Below are positions 7,587-15,778 of a stretch of 48,394 bases of DNA, piece after piece (position 1 is the stretch's first letter; every line of letters begins with the position of its first letter). The notes below the pieces were generated by a model. The model was given only the letters and a program-made list of their open reading frames with translations. It was not told the origin of the DNA and did not search any database. Made by a program: the position numbers and the translations under genes. This DNA is from Candidatus Gastranaerophilales bacterium (GTDB lineage Bacteria; Cyanobacteriota; Vampirovibrionia; Gastranaerophilales; Gastranaerophilaceae), in assembly GCA_944322865.1 (NCBI GenBank), contig CALUQJ010000005.1, positions 1 to 48,394 of the forward strand, written 5' to 3'.

Positions 7587-10112
7587 TTAAATCTCTTCTA
7601 AATTTTCGTCAAAGAATCTTGTACGTCTTATTTCAAACGGTACATCCGGCGCAATAATGTTCATCAAAACATCTGCACGTAATGCCGGTATTTCAGTTCC
7701 CTGACCGGTTTTTAACACTATGAACAGATTTTCGTCCTCAAATCTATATGATTTTATTGACTGTTTTATATCTGTTTTTTTAATTAAACCTTTTTTGTTT
7801 TTCTTCTCGATAAAAATTTCTTCGGAAGATAAAACCCTGTCTGTATTATAGCGTAAATTGTCAAAATCGTAAAGTGAATTATTAAAAATGTTAATTTTAT
7901 ATTCCGCCCAAAACACAGTAGTATCAATTGATTTGGAGGATTTTGGTATTTTATTTACGCTTAATATTTGTGATTGTTCTGGTAAAACATTCTCCAACTT
8001 TTGTTTGAGAACACTTTCTTGAATATCATCATACAATTCGATATCAACAAGTTCACACAAACTTTCAGCAAACAGAGGGAGTGCAACTCCCATTGAAATT
8101 TTCATTGTAGGATTAAATCCAAGAGAAAATGCTACTTTTAAATCAGTTCTTGCAATTGCTTTAAAGAAAGTATTCTGCCAGTCTAGATGTGAAAAATATT
8201 TTAAAATCCCTGTTTTTGTAAGTTTTATCCGGTATTTAAAAGTTTCTCTAATCTCAGCCGGACAGGTTTTAGGATCGTGGTGAACAATTTTATGATTTTG
8301 TGCTTTTTCACTTGCATGATAAGGTTTTGCCATTATTTTATGCGTATTCAGATTTTTGCAAACACCGCAGTTAACGCATTGAGTCTGACAGGTCGGAACA
8401 AAAGAAGACGCAAAAGAGTCTATTTCTATTGCCCTGTTATATTCTTTCTTAAACCACTCTTTATCAACTCCGATATTGATAAAATCCCATGGTAAATTTT
8501 CATTTATATCATACTCCTTTTCTGCAAGTTCAGATAATGAAACCCCGCATTCTTCCGCGGTTTCCTGCCATGCTTTTTTATCAAAATATTCGCCCCACGC
8601 ATCCAGATAGCAGCCTTTTTTATAAAGTTCTTCTATGTAATTGCATAAACTTGCATCTCCGCGGGTTAAAACAGCTTCAATTTGCGAAACAAATTTTTCG
8701 TGGTAATTAATTTTTACCCCTTTAATTTTATCTGTTTTTTCTTTTAGATAATGTAAGTGCTCGGTGACTTCATCAAGGCTCATTTGCGGACACCACTGGA
8801 ACGGTGTGAAAGGTTTGGGCACAAATATAGAAAGCGTGCAAGTTATATCCATTCCGTGAGTAAGCCCTTTTTCTTTTTTTAACAATTTACAGCGATAGCG
8901 GATTTTGTTCAATAATTCAGCCATTTCATCCATATCCGCAAGGGTTTCTGTCGGAAGTCCGCAGATAAAATAGAATTTAATCCTTGACCAGCCATTTTCA
9001 TAAAGCGTTAAAACCGCGTTCAGAATTTGTTCTTCTGTTATATTTTTTTTGATAACATTGCGCAAACGCTGGCTGCCGGCTTCAGGTGCAAGAGTCATCG
9101 TTGATTTTCTGACACTCTGTACAAGATTTGCGAGTTCAAGATTAAACCCGTCAATGCGCTGGCTGGGAAGTGATACCGAAACTTTTTTTTCGTCAAAATC
9201 AACGGCTAATTCTTTAATGACTTCATTTATACTCGCATAATCATTTGACGATAGTGAGAGCAGTGAATATTCATCATAGCCGGTATTTTTGACAAGTTCT
9301 TTTGCTATTTTTATAATATCTTCCGCACTTCTTTCGCGTATCGGAAGAGTTACGTGCCCAGGCTGACAAAATCTGCACATACGCCCGCAGCCGCGTCGTA
9401 TTTCAACAACGGCTCTGTCATGAACTGATGATGAAAAAGGTATAGGGTAGGATGTTAATGCGCTTTCGTAATCAAGTTGCGCAATTCTTTTTGTAACACA
9501 TCCTCCGACTGACGCTGACCAGCGACCGCTGTTTTCACCTTCAACGAGTGCTTTTATGCGGTCTTTTCGCGGCAAGCCTTTTGTCTTTTCAAGAATCTCG
9601 CAAACCTCAACAATGCTATCTTCGCCATCGCCTATCATAAAGACATCAATAAAATCCTGAACAGGCAGCGGATTAAATGCGCATGGACCGCCGGCAATAA
9701 TTATCGGGTCATCTTCTGTTCTTTCATTGTTTTTATAAGGAATTTCTGCCATTTCCAACATTTTTAAAACAGTAGGATAAGCCATTTCATACTGCAAAGA
9801 AAAACCGACAGCATCAAATTCATTTAGAGGTCTTTTACTTTCCAGTGCATAGAGCGGTTTCGGAGAAAAATCCGGTTCAGGCGCATATACACGGTCAGCC
9901 ATATAATTCGAACATTTATTAACCTGATTATACAAAACACGTAACCCCAGATTACTTATGCCAATTTCGTATTTATCAGGAAACGCAAAAGCAAAGCGGA
10001 CTTTTGCACTCTCAAAATCTTTATTCGCGGATAAAAATTCTCCGCCTACATACTGATAAGGCTTGTTACATTTATATAAATCATCATGATATTTTCTAAA
10101 AAAGCAGTTCAT
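7587..10112 (-). CDS. fused radical SAM protein (TIGR03960-type) with a C-terminal DUF2344 domain
   Basis: This 841-residue protein joins two modules. The first holds a B12-binding-like N-terminus (PIIIAGGPCAFNPLP near 136-150) and a radical SAM core with CGRMCRFC at 242-249, giving the CxxxCxxC iron-sulfur cluster site. The second, from about residue 640, is the DUF2344 / radical-SAM-linked domain (YRIKLTKTGILKYFSHLDWQ). A cysteine cluster near 610-620 (CQTQCVNCGVC) could bind another cluster. In many Firmicutes the two modules are separate genes beside rng; here they are one. The reaction is unknown, probably an RNA or protein modification linked to the ribosome or RNase E/G. Confidence 0.9.
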   Translation of the reverse strand: MNCFFRKYHDDLYKCNKPYQYVGGEFLSANKDFESAKVRFAFAFPDKYEIGISNLGLRVLYNQVNKCSNYMADRVYAPEPDFSPKPLYALESKRPLNEFDAVGFSLQYEMAYPTVLKMLEMAEIPYKNNERTEDDPIIIAGGPCAFNPLPVQDFIDVFMIGDGEDSIVEVCEILEKTKGLPRKDRIKALVEGENSGRWSASVGGCVTKRIAQLDYESALTSYPIPFSSSVHDRAVVEIRRGCGRMCRFCQPGHVTLPIRERSAEDIIKIAKELVKNTGYDEYSLLSLSSNDYASINEVIKELAVDFDEKKVSVSLPSQRIDGFNLELANLVQSVRKSTMTLAPEAGSQRLRNVIKKNITEEQILNAVLTLYENGWSRIKFYFICGLPTETLADMDEMAELLNKIRYRCKLLKKEKGLTHGMDITCTLSIFVPKPFTPFQWCPQMSLDEVTEHLHYLKEKTDKIKGVKINYHEKFVSQIEAVLTRGDASLCNYIEELYKKGCYLDAWGEYFDKKAWQETAEECGVSLSELAEKEYDINENLPWDFINIGVDKEWFKKEYNRAIEIDSFASSFVPTCQTQCVNCGVCKNLNTHKIMAKPYHASEKAQNHKIVHHDPKTCPAEIRETFKYRIKLTKTGILKYFSHLDWQNTFFKAIARTDLKVAFSLGFNPTMKISMGVALPLFAESLCELVDIELYDDIQESVLKQKLENVLPEQSQILSVNKIPKSSKSIDTTVFWAEYKINIFNNSLYDFDNLRYNTDRVLSSEEIFIEKKNKKGLIKKTDIKQSIKSYRFEDENLFIVLKTGQGTEIPALRADVLMNIIAPDVPFEIRRTRFFDENLEEI

Positions 10113-10120
10113 AATTTTTT

Positions 10121-10465
10121 CTAGGCTAAATCATCCGGAAAATATTTATCTATTTCTATTATTGTACCGTCAAGTGTATTTTCTTGAAAGGATTTTATAA
10201 ATTTAAACAAATCTGCATTCGGAACATCATAGTTGTACAAAACAGTTTCGTTTTTGTATTCTCTCATAACGCGCACGATATAGTGACATTTTTGTGCGTA
10301 TTTAAGAAGATGTTCGGGAGAAAACTTATTTCCGTTGTTATCTTTGTCAATTCTGACATAGTTAAATCCGGCATAATATTTTACTTTTTCCGGTGTTTCT
10401 GCCGGAAGTTCCTTATTATGTCTTGAAAATATATCTATCACTTTACGGTTGATTTCATTTTCCAT
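10121..10465 (-). CDS. hypothetical protein, 114 residues
   Basis: I do not recognise a family. The protein is soluble, mixed alpha/beta, with aromatic-rich segments (VKYYAGFNYVRIDKD, YIVRVMREYKNETVLYNYD) and an acidic end (IIEIDKYFPDDLA). There is no signal peptide or membrane helix. It starts 6 bases after the preceding stop, has no ribosome binding site of its own, and ends 8 bases before the radical SAM gene. It therefore sits inside the operon and is probably translated by coupling. Confidence 0.65.
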   Translation of the reverse strand: MENEINRKVIDIFSRHNKELPAETPEKVKYYAGFNYVRIDKDNNGNKFSPEHLLKYAQKCHYIVRVMREYKNETVLYNYDVPNADLFKFIKSFQENTLDGTIIEIDKYFPDDLA

Positions 10466-10471
10466 AGTATT

Positions 10472-10765
10472 TTATTTTTTTGTATTTTTTTCTATGTGTT
10501 CTATTATATCAAGTGCGAGTTCACGGCGGAGTTCTTCAGGAGCATGCTTTAGATATTCCATTGCATGAGAAACCTTAATATTTTTGTCATACCAGCGCCG
10601 CATAATATAGTTAAACTGATCATCCAGTGACATCTCAAAATCATAATCTTTGAGTCTATCAATAACATATTCCGCACAAACAATCTGCAATTCTTCATCT
10701 GATTTTTCAAGCATTTCAGTTGCCCGGCTAACTACAGGATCTATGTCATACCAGCGTTTTTTCAT
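10472..10765 (-). CDS. hypothetical protein of two tandem helical repeats
   Basis: An AAGGAGG site lies 7 bases before the ATG at 10763-10765, so I choose this start over the in-frame ATG at 10813. The 97 residues are two copies of a roughly 45-residue unit. The first is RWYDIDPVVSRATEMLEKSDEELQ...; the second is RWYDKNIKVSHAMEYLKHAPEELR.... Both share RWYD, VS-x-A-x-E-x-L and a PEEL/DEEL turn followed by a helix. It looks like a small all-helical adaptor. It is the first gene of the leftward operon leading to rne. Family unknown. Confidence 0.7.
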   Translation of the reverse strand: MKKRWYDIDPVVSRATEMLEKSDEELQIVCAEYVIDRLKDYDFEMSLDDQFNYIMRRWYDKNIKVSHAMEYLKHAPEELRRELALDIIEHIEKNTKK

Positions 10766-10886
10766 CAGTTTAACCTCCTTTTTTAGGATACCTGATAAAT
10801 ACAGGCATGGCAAGCATGTTACAAAACATTATTTATATTATGTAAATTCTATTAAATGCGTCTGTTCTACCTATTTCAATATATTT

Positions 10887-11513
10887 TTATAATACAGAGC
10901 CATGTAAATCTGTTCCGCCGGTTTTGATAAGTCCGTATTTGTCCGCAATTTTTTCAACGGTTTCGCGTGAATGGAATTTAATTATACCGCGGTGACGTTC
11001 ATACGGGTAATAAACTTCCAGTCCGTCAAGTCCGTATTTTATCAAATCCTTAACAAATCTGTCCATACTCAGACACCAGCAGCATGCCGGATGTGCGAGA
11101 ACAGCTATTCCGCCTGCATTATGAATTGCTTTTATAAGTGCAGGAGCGCGGCGGGAGGTGAAAAATCTTATTACATCCAGTTCGGTTTCTTTTTTTGATT
11201 GCGCAAGATATTTTTTCAGATCTGCATTATTTATATCTATACCATACCCCAGCATATGCAAAAATACGCTTCCATGCCAGCAGTCAAATTCAACTGCCGG
11301 TATTACATAATCCGGTATGCTGTTTTCAACGTAACCGGTTACAGTATTATGATCGGCTATCGATATATATTTGTATTCTTTGGCTTTTGCCTGTTTTATT
11401 ATATCGTTAAAATCCGCTTTTCCATCCGAATAATTTGTGTGTATATGCAAATTTATCCGGTGCTCGTCAAAATCTTTTGCGGTAAATGTTCTTATTAAGT
11501 CTTTGTAATCCAT
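10887..11513 (-). CDS. PHP-domain phosphoesterase
   Basis: The protein is a stand-alone PHP domain (208 residues). Its metal ligands are visible: HIHTNYSDG near residue 24, IADHNTVTGY, an acidic AVEFDCWHGS, LAHPACC, and GGTDLHG at the C-terminus. PHP enzymes of this size act on phosphoesters such as nucleoside 3',5'-bisphosphate, RNA 5' ends or histidinol phosphate; this type most resembles the YciV / nucleotide group. It ends soon after the last motif, slightly shorter than usual. It is divergent from the 326-residue membrane protein across 55 bases. No ribosome binding site is obvious. Confidence 0.8.
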   Translation of the reverse strand: MDYKDLIRTFTAKDFDEHRINLHIHTNYSDGKADFNDIIKQAKAKEYKYISIADHNTVTGYVENSIPDYVIPAVEFDCWHGSVFLHMLGYGIDINNADLKKYLAQSKKETELDVIRFFTSRRAPALIKAIHNAGGIAVLAHPACCWCLSMDRFVKDLIKYGLDGLEVYYPYERHRGIIKFHSRETVEKIADKYGLIKTGGTDLHGSVL

Positions 11514-11568
11514 AGTTGTTTTTTTTAGTTTATTTGTAATAAAATTATTATATATAACAGGAGGTAAA

Positions 11569-12549
11569 ATGGCAAGAACTAAAACTGATAAAAGTATATG
11601 GGTTATATTTTTTGAATCACTGAAAATTTATGCATTAAATCTTCACAAATTTCTTTTGTATATGGCATTTCCGGTACTCGGCACACTTTTGGGATTGGGA
11701 TTAATCTTCGGATTAACATACTGGTTCAGTTCTAATATAAGTCATTTTATCGTAAAATATCCGGCACTTGAAAATATATCAACATTTATGCTTGTAATAA
11801 CTTTACTTGTATTGCCGGGCTTGTTGATACTTTTAAAGGCATTCTGGGATTATCTGGTTGCATACGGAGCGCTTAATTCTATGGCAGAAGGGGCTTTGAC
11901 TACAGGAAGGGTTTACGACTTTCCTGCACACAATGCAGTTGTAAAATCAAGAACACTCACTTATGTAATGTTGTGGATTTTGTTCGGAATTTTTACGGTT
12001 TTTGCAACATTTCCGCTTTTCTGGGTATTAGGCGGTATTTTCTTTGTATACTTTATTCTGATTTTTCAGGTGTTTACATTTGATGAAAACATTTCCGCAA
12101 TAAGCTGTTTTAGGGAAAGTTTGAATTTAATAAAAGGGAAATTTGCAAGAACTGCGGTTCTTCTTATTATACAAGGCTTGATTTTATTTCTTGTATATCA
12201 AGGCTTAACTGTTTTGTTTGAAGTCTTAAGACTTAATGAACTAATGAACGGGATGTTTTCAATCTGGGCAATGGGACTTCCGCTCGATGAGATAAATACA
12301 GTTTATCAAAAATTTAACATGCTCATTACGCCTGATATGATATCCCAATACATAATAGCAAATATAACAGGATTTATTGCACTTGGTTTTACACTGCCTT
12401 TGAGAAGTATTTCCTGGACTTTGTGGTACAAAAATATTCAAAACAAAAGTTCAGCCGAAGCCTCCGTTAAAAAGCCGCGTAAAACCGCACAGAAAAAATT
12501 AGATAAAAATATTCTCAAACGCGCAATGCAGGATGATGAGGAATACTAA
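11569..12549 (+). CDS. polytopic membrane protein, function unknown
   Basis: An AGGAGG site precedes the ATG. The 326-residue protein has about six hydrophobic segments (near residues 28-52, 75-95, 125-145, 150-170, 205-230 and 265-290) and a cytoplasmic Lys-rich tail (KKPRKTAQKKLDKN). The layout, with a DENISAISCFRESLNLIKG segment before a helix, recalls the broad DUF975 / glycerophosphodiesterase-membrane-domain group, but I would not assign a family. It leads a four-gene unit with a zinc-ribbon protein, rph and a coiled-coil secreted protein. Confidence 0.75.
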   Translation: MARTKTDKSIWVIFFESLKIYALNLHKFLLYMAFPVLGTLLGLGLIFGLTYWFSSNISHFIVKYPALENISTFMLVITLLVLPGLLILLKAFWDYLVAYGALNSMAEGALTTGRVYDFPAHNAVVKSRTLTYVMLWILFGIFTVFATFPLFWVLGGIFFVYFILIFQVFTFDENISAISCFRESLNLIKGKFARTAVLLIIQGLILFLVYQGLTVLFEVLRLNELMNGMFSIWAMGLPLDEINTVYQKFNMLITPDMISQYIIANITGFIALGFTLPLRSISWTLWYKNIQNKSSAEASVKKPRKTAQKKLDKNILKRAMQDDEEY

Positions 12550-12557
12550 AATATAAA

Positions 12558-12773
12558 ATGTTTATCTGTAAAAATTGTAAATCAGTGGATAAATTTGAAT
12601 TGATGTTTTCTCCCTCATATAGAGGCGAAAGACATTTTGAACAGCGGTATAACGACAAAAACGAAATAGAAATAACCGTTGACGGATTTAAATTTGTGCC
12701 GGATTTACAGTTTATGAATCAGCATGCGGTTTGCAGATATTGCGGACAGATTTATATGTGGGATTACGAATAA
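12558..12773 (+). CDS. small zinc-ribbon-like protein
   Basis: The 71 residues hold two CxxC pairs, C4-C7 (CKNC) and C59-C62 (CRYC), spaced as in a zinc ribbon. Between them is a charged beta-type segment. It lies 8 bases after the membrane protein gene and 14 bases before rph, so it is co-transcribed. It could bind nucleic acid or a partner protein. I do not recognise a named family. Confidence 0.7.
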   Translation: MFICKNCKSVDKFELMFSPSYRGERHFEQRYNDKNEIEITVDGFKFVPDLQFMNQHAVCRYCGQIYMWDYE

Positions 12774-12787
12774 AAGAGAGGTCAATT

Positions 12788-13486
12788 ATGAGAACAAGAA
12801 AAAATGACGAATTAAGAGAAATAAAATTTACGAATAATTTTACAAAACATGCCCTAGGCTCAGTGTTAGTTGAATTTGGTGATACCAGAGTAATAACAAC
12901 AGCATCAGTCGAAGAAGGTAAGCCCAAATGGATGGAAAAAGACGATAAACGAGGCTGGATTACAGCAGAATATTCACTTCTTCCTTCTGCCCCTAACACA
13001 AGATGTCAGCGCGAAAGAACAAAAATCTCAGGGCGCACGCAGGAAATTCAACGACTTATTGGCAGAAGCCTGAGAGCATGCGTGGATTTGACTAAAATGC
13101 CGGATTTAACAATAACAATTGACGCTGATGTAATCCAAGCTGACGGCGGCACAAGAACAGCAAGTATTTGCGGTGGATTTATTGCTCTTAGAGAAGCGGT
13201 CAATAAACTTCTTGCAAACGGAACTCTTGCTGAAAATCCTATTCAGGAACCAATTGCTGCAATTTCTGCCGGAATTGTTGACGGTGAAGTTAAACTTGAT
13301 TTGGATTATGAAGAAGATTCATCGGCTCAGGTTGACGCTAATGTCGTTTTAACCCAAAGCGGTAAAATTATCGAGTTTCAGACAACTGCTGAAGGTGAAC
13401 CTTATGAGCAGGAACAATTGATACAAATTTTTAACATTGCAAAAAAAGGTATTGACGAAATTATTGAAAAATATAATAATGTGTAG
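12788..13486 (+). CDS. rph: ribonuclease PH
   Basis: RNase PH trims tRNA 3' ends by phosphorolysis and forms hexameric rings. The 232-residue length is slightly short of the usual 240. Typical motifs are MRTRKNDELREIKFTNNFTK, GDTRVITTASVEE, LPSAPNTRCQRE, and the phosphate-binding DVIQADGGTRTASICGG. A GAGAGG site precedes the ATG at 12788. The frame is open further upstream, but that part overlaps the zinc-ribbon gene and has no family similarity. The rdgB-type nucleotide hydrolase often next to rph is absent. Confidence 0.95.
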   Translation: MRTRKNDELREIKFTNNFTKHALGSVLVEFGDTRVITTASVEEGKPKWMEKDDKRGWITAEYSLLPSAPNTRCQRERTKISGRTQEIQRLIGRSLRACVDLTKMPDLTITIDADVIQADGGTRTASICGGFIALREAVNKLLANGTLAENPIQEPIAAISAGIVDGEVKLDLDYEEDSSAQVDANVVLTQSGKIIEFQTTAEGEPYEQEQLIQIFNIAKKGIDEIIEKYNNV

Positions 13487-13520
13487 TACAATCCTATTGA
13501 GGTAAAAAGGAGAAAATTTT

Positions 13521-13841
13521 ATGAAAAAATTGTTAGCATCTTTATTAGTTTTGTCAGTTATTGGCGGAACTTCTCTGGTATCAGCAGAACCAACTACTTA
13601 TACTGAAAAATTTATTCAAAAACACACGCAAAAAATTGTTGACAAAGAAAAAGAGTTGCAGCAACAGCAAAAAGCAAGAGAAGAAGCTCAGGCAAAACGT
13701 CAGAGAGAATTAGAAAAGAAACAAAAAGAACGCCAGAAAGCACTGGAAAAACAAAAGAAAGAACGCGAAAAAGCACGCGCTGAACAACAAAAGAAAATTG
13801 AAAAGAAAAAACAATTGTTACATCAATTAATTAACGAATAA
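13521..13841 (+). CDS. secreted charged coiled-coil protein, function unknown
   Basis: An AAGGAG site precedes the ATG. Residues 1-22 form a clear signal peptide ending VSA before EPTTYTE. The rest (about 84 residues) is a nearly uninterrupted run of Lys, Glu, Gln, Arg and Ala predicted to be one long helix, with repeating KKQKERQKALEKQKKERE. There is no lipobox. It may be a periplasmic spacer or chaperone-like rod. It is the last gene of the rph unit, and a perfect terminator begins at its stop codon. Confidence 0.75.
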   Translation: MKKLLASLLVLSVIGGTSLVSAEPTTYTEKFIQKHTQKIVDKEKELQQQQKAREEAQAKRQRELEKKQKERQKALEKQKKEREKARAEQQKKIEKKKQLLHQLINE

Positions 13842-13876
13842 AAACAAAGCCCTCTATAATAGAGGGCTTTGTTTTA
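13841..13876 (+). terminator. intrinsic terminator after the rph unit
   Basis: A perfect 15-bp stem (13841-13855 with 13861-13875) has the loop ataat and A- and T-rich ends. It can serve both this unit and the convergent gene that ends at 13884. Confidence 0.92.
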
Positions 13877-13883
13877 TAAATAG

Positions 13884-15200
13884 TTATACCTTTTTGGGTG
13901 TTGCTTTTTCTGCATTTTGCACATCCGGCGCAAGCCCCGGTTCCAGATCTGAGCCTGTGACGAGTTTACGGAAGGCAAATGTTGCTTTGGGCAGCGCATA
14001 TGCAAGTAAAAAGCTGCTTATCCCGACATTCAGTAAAATATTTACTGATCTTAAAATTTTTGACTTTAAAAGATATTTTTCAAAGTTCTTATTTTTAGGT
14101 GCTTTTTCAATAAAATTCGCTATAGAATTTCTGAATTTACCCAGTGCCTCAAAATCAACATAAGCTCGAGGATCGCGTATATTATTATCCTGCATTGTCA
14201 CTTTTTTAAATTGATTTGCCAGTTTTACAAACATGCTGTCCGGATTTGCATCAACAAATTTCAAAAGCGTTTCAGGCTTGTCATCTGCCGGCAATACAAT
14301 CCCGCCGGATTTGACTTTTGAGGTGAAATTTTTATCGGCAAGCATTATCGGGTCTAAATCAAGCCCGCTGATTTTATTCAAAGCTTTTTCAATCCACTTA
14401 GGCGCAACAAAATTCAAAAACATCATCCCGCTAAGTCTAAATCCGACATCAAGCGCTTCTTTTTTCTTTCTTGCGGTTACTACACGTCCCACAGTGTAGC
14501 CGCCGTCGGTTATCATCATTTTATCCTGTGTGGATACTGTTGCCAGTTTTGCCAGCGAAAGCCCTGTAAAGGCAACCTGTTTATTCGAGGTAAGCGAAAA
14601 ATCTTCCCATATACCCTTCTTTGGGGCTTTGAAATTCGGACGCATAACAGGTTCCAGCATGGTTTTGTTTTGAGCTGCACGCTTTTGTCTTAATTTTTCT
14701 ATCCTTCTTGCTGATGATGCAAAAATCATCTTTGGCAAAATAAATCCCATAAATGCAATAGGAATAATAGTTGATGCAAGGAATTTCCCTGCTAAAAGTT
14801 TTTTATAATATTTTTGAGTATTTATATCCGTCAGTTTTTCTAAATCTTTTATGGCATCAGGTGCTTTGGCTTTGAATTTTTCGATATTATATTGCAGTCC
14901 CTGAAACTTTTCTTCATTAAACATTTTCGGATTAATGAGGGGATTAAAGCCTTTTTTCTTTATAATATAATTTGAAATTTTATCCAGAAGCGGAATGCCG
15001 CCAAGCCAAACCGCAGAAGTTGCATATTCATCCAAAAATCTTTCGCGGGTGGCGAGTTTTGCGACTTCTTCATCATCTTTGTTCTGTTGGTAAGTAAGAA
15101 AAACTTTTGTCGGAACTTCTATACCGCAGTCGCGGACTAAAAGCGGGTAAACGCTGCTATTGTTGCCTATTGCTGATATTATTGCTGATATTGTTGTCAT
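13884..15200 (-). CDS. large membrane-associated protein, lineage-specific family, paralogue of 36675-38357
   Basis: A GGAG site lies 9 bases before the ATG at 15200, which I choose over a TTG five codons upstream. The 438-residue protein has hydrophobic helices near residues 135-160 (FLASTIIPIAFMGFILPKMI), about 260 and about 400. A central core reads VAFTGLSLAKLATVS, then DGGYTVGRVVTARKKKEALDVGFR. The same order of motifs occurs in the 560-residue protein at 36675-38357: VSFTGISPATLLSV, DVGIAGGRAVSARNNHERTEVLFR, and a similar tail LPKATFAFRKLVTG / IPKIQYWITKVTTG. I know no function. Confidence 0.75.
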   Translation of the reverse strand: MTTISAIISAIGNNSSVYPLLVRDCGIEVPTKVFLTYQQNKDDEEVAKLATRERFLDEYATSAVWLGGIPLLDKISNYIIKKKGFNPLINPKMFNEEKFQGLQYNIEKFKAKAPDAIKDLEKLTDINTQKYYKKLLAGKFLASTIIPIAFMGFILPKMIFASSARRIEKLRQKRAAQNKTMLEPVMRPNFKAPKKGIWEDFSLTSNKQVAFTGLSLAKLATVSTQDKMMITDGGYTVGRVVTARKKKEALDVGFRLSGMMFLNFVAPKWIEKALNKISGLDLDPIMLADKNFTSKVKSGGIVLPADDKPETLLKFVDANPDSMFVKLANQFKKVTMQDNNIRDPRAYVDFEALGKFRNSIANFIEKAPKNKNFEKYLLKSKILRSVNILLNVGISSFLLAYALPKATFAFRKLVTGSDLEPGLAPDVQNAEKATPKKV

Positions 15201-15248
15201 TATATTTTTCTCCAATTCTTAAAATCTGCCAAGCTGTCTGAGGCATAA

Positions 15249-15276
15249 AATAACCTCTTAGTTTTCCCTAAGAGGT
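15249..15276 (-). promoter_or_regulatory. hairpin in the leader of the 438-residue protein gene (possible attenuator)
   Basis: A perfect 11-bp stem (TAACCTCTTAG with CTAAGAGGTTA) is followed on the minus strand by a short TTTTA. It lies between the predicted promoter and the gene start. Part of its 5' arm and loop (CTTAGGG) can instead pair with CCCTAAG at about 15325-15331 upstream in the leader, so two structures compete. It could also be a weak terminator. Confidence 0.4.
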
Positions 15277-15387
15277 TAAAGAATTGAATTTATAACAAAA
15301 TACACATCATCAATTCTACAGCCCCTTAGGGTTGCTATGTTGATGATTGTAATGAATTTGTTTTGAATAAATATTTCCCATACGACC

Positions 15388-15415
15388 AGTGTAACAGAAA
15401 ATTTTTAAATTGCAA
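15388..15415 (-). promoter_or_regulatory. likely promoter of the 438-residue membrane protein gene
   Basis: On the minus strand TTGCAA (15415-15410), 16 bases, and TACACT (15393-15388) preceded by TGT form an extended -10 promoter. The leader to the start codon would be about 180 bases. Confidence 0.5.
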
Positions 15416-15421
15416 GCAGCG

Positions 15422-15703
15422 CTAAAAGATCTTTTTTAGTATTTCTATTTTTCCATTATCCGTGGTTTTAAAAAGAATGGTTTTGTCTTTGGAAGTTTCA
15501 CCGCGCAAAATTTCTATTGAAGTTTTAGAAATTTTAAATTCTTTGGATAAAAATTCAATCAAAGCTTTGTTAGCTTTACCGTCAACAGGCGGAGCTGTTA
15601 TTTTAATCTTTACGCCGTCATCAGTTTTTATTATTTCATTTTTAGAAGCATTTGGAGAAATTTTTAGAGTTATCAGAATACCGTCCGCGGTTTGTTTTAG
15701 CAT
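15422..15703 (-). CDS. DUF167 / YggU family protein (UPF0235)
   Basis: The 93 residues fit this family throughout: LKISPNASKNEI near the N-terminus, the signature KIKITAPPVDGKANKALIEFL in the middle, and ILRGETSKDKTILF at the end. The fold is known but the biochemical role is not; it often sits near cell-division or amino-acid genes. A GAAGGA site precedes the ATG. It lies back to back with relA/spoT across about 75 bases. Confidence 0.88.
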   Translation of the reverse strand: MLKQTADGILITLKISPNASKNEIIKTDDGVKIKITAPPVDGKANKALIEFLSKEFKISKTSIEILRGETSKDKTILFKTTDNGKIEILKKIF

Positions 15704-15731
15704 TTTTGTAATCCTTCTGTATGAATTTCTT

Positions 15732-15772
15732 TTGTTTTGCTTGCAAATAACCTTTATAATCTGTATGATAAT
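15732..15772 (+). promoter_or_regulatory. promoter region of the relA/spoT gene
   Basis: TTGTTT (15732-15737), 17 bases, TATAAT (15755-15760) form a good sigma-70-type promoter that would start 12 bases before the ATG. A second box, GATAAT (15767-15772), lies exactly 6 bases before the ATG and fits the leaderless spacing seen elsewhere in the window. There is no ribosome binding site. Confidence 0.6.
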
Positions 15773-15778
15773 TATATC

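Noticed and set aside
10814-10886. Riboswitch or small gene between the helical-repeat gene and the PHP gene
   Set aside because: The stretch is short and AT-rich with no stable stem or conserved motif that I can see.
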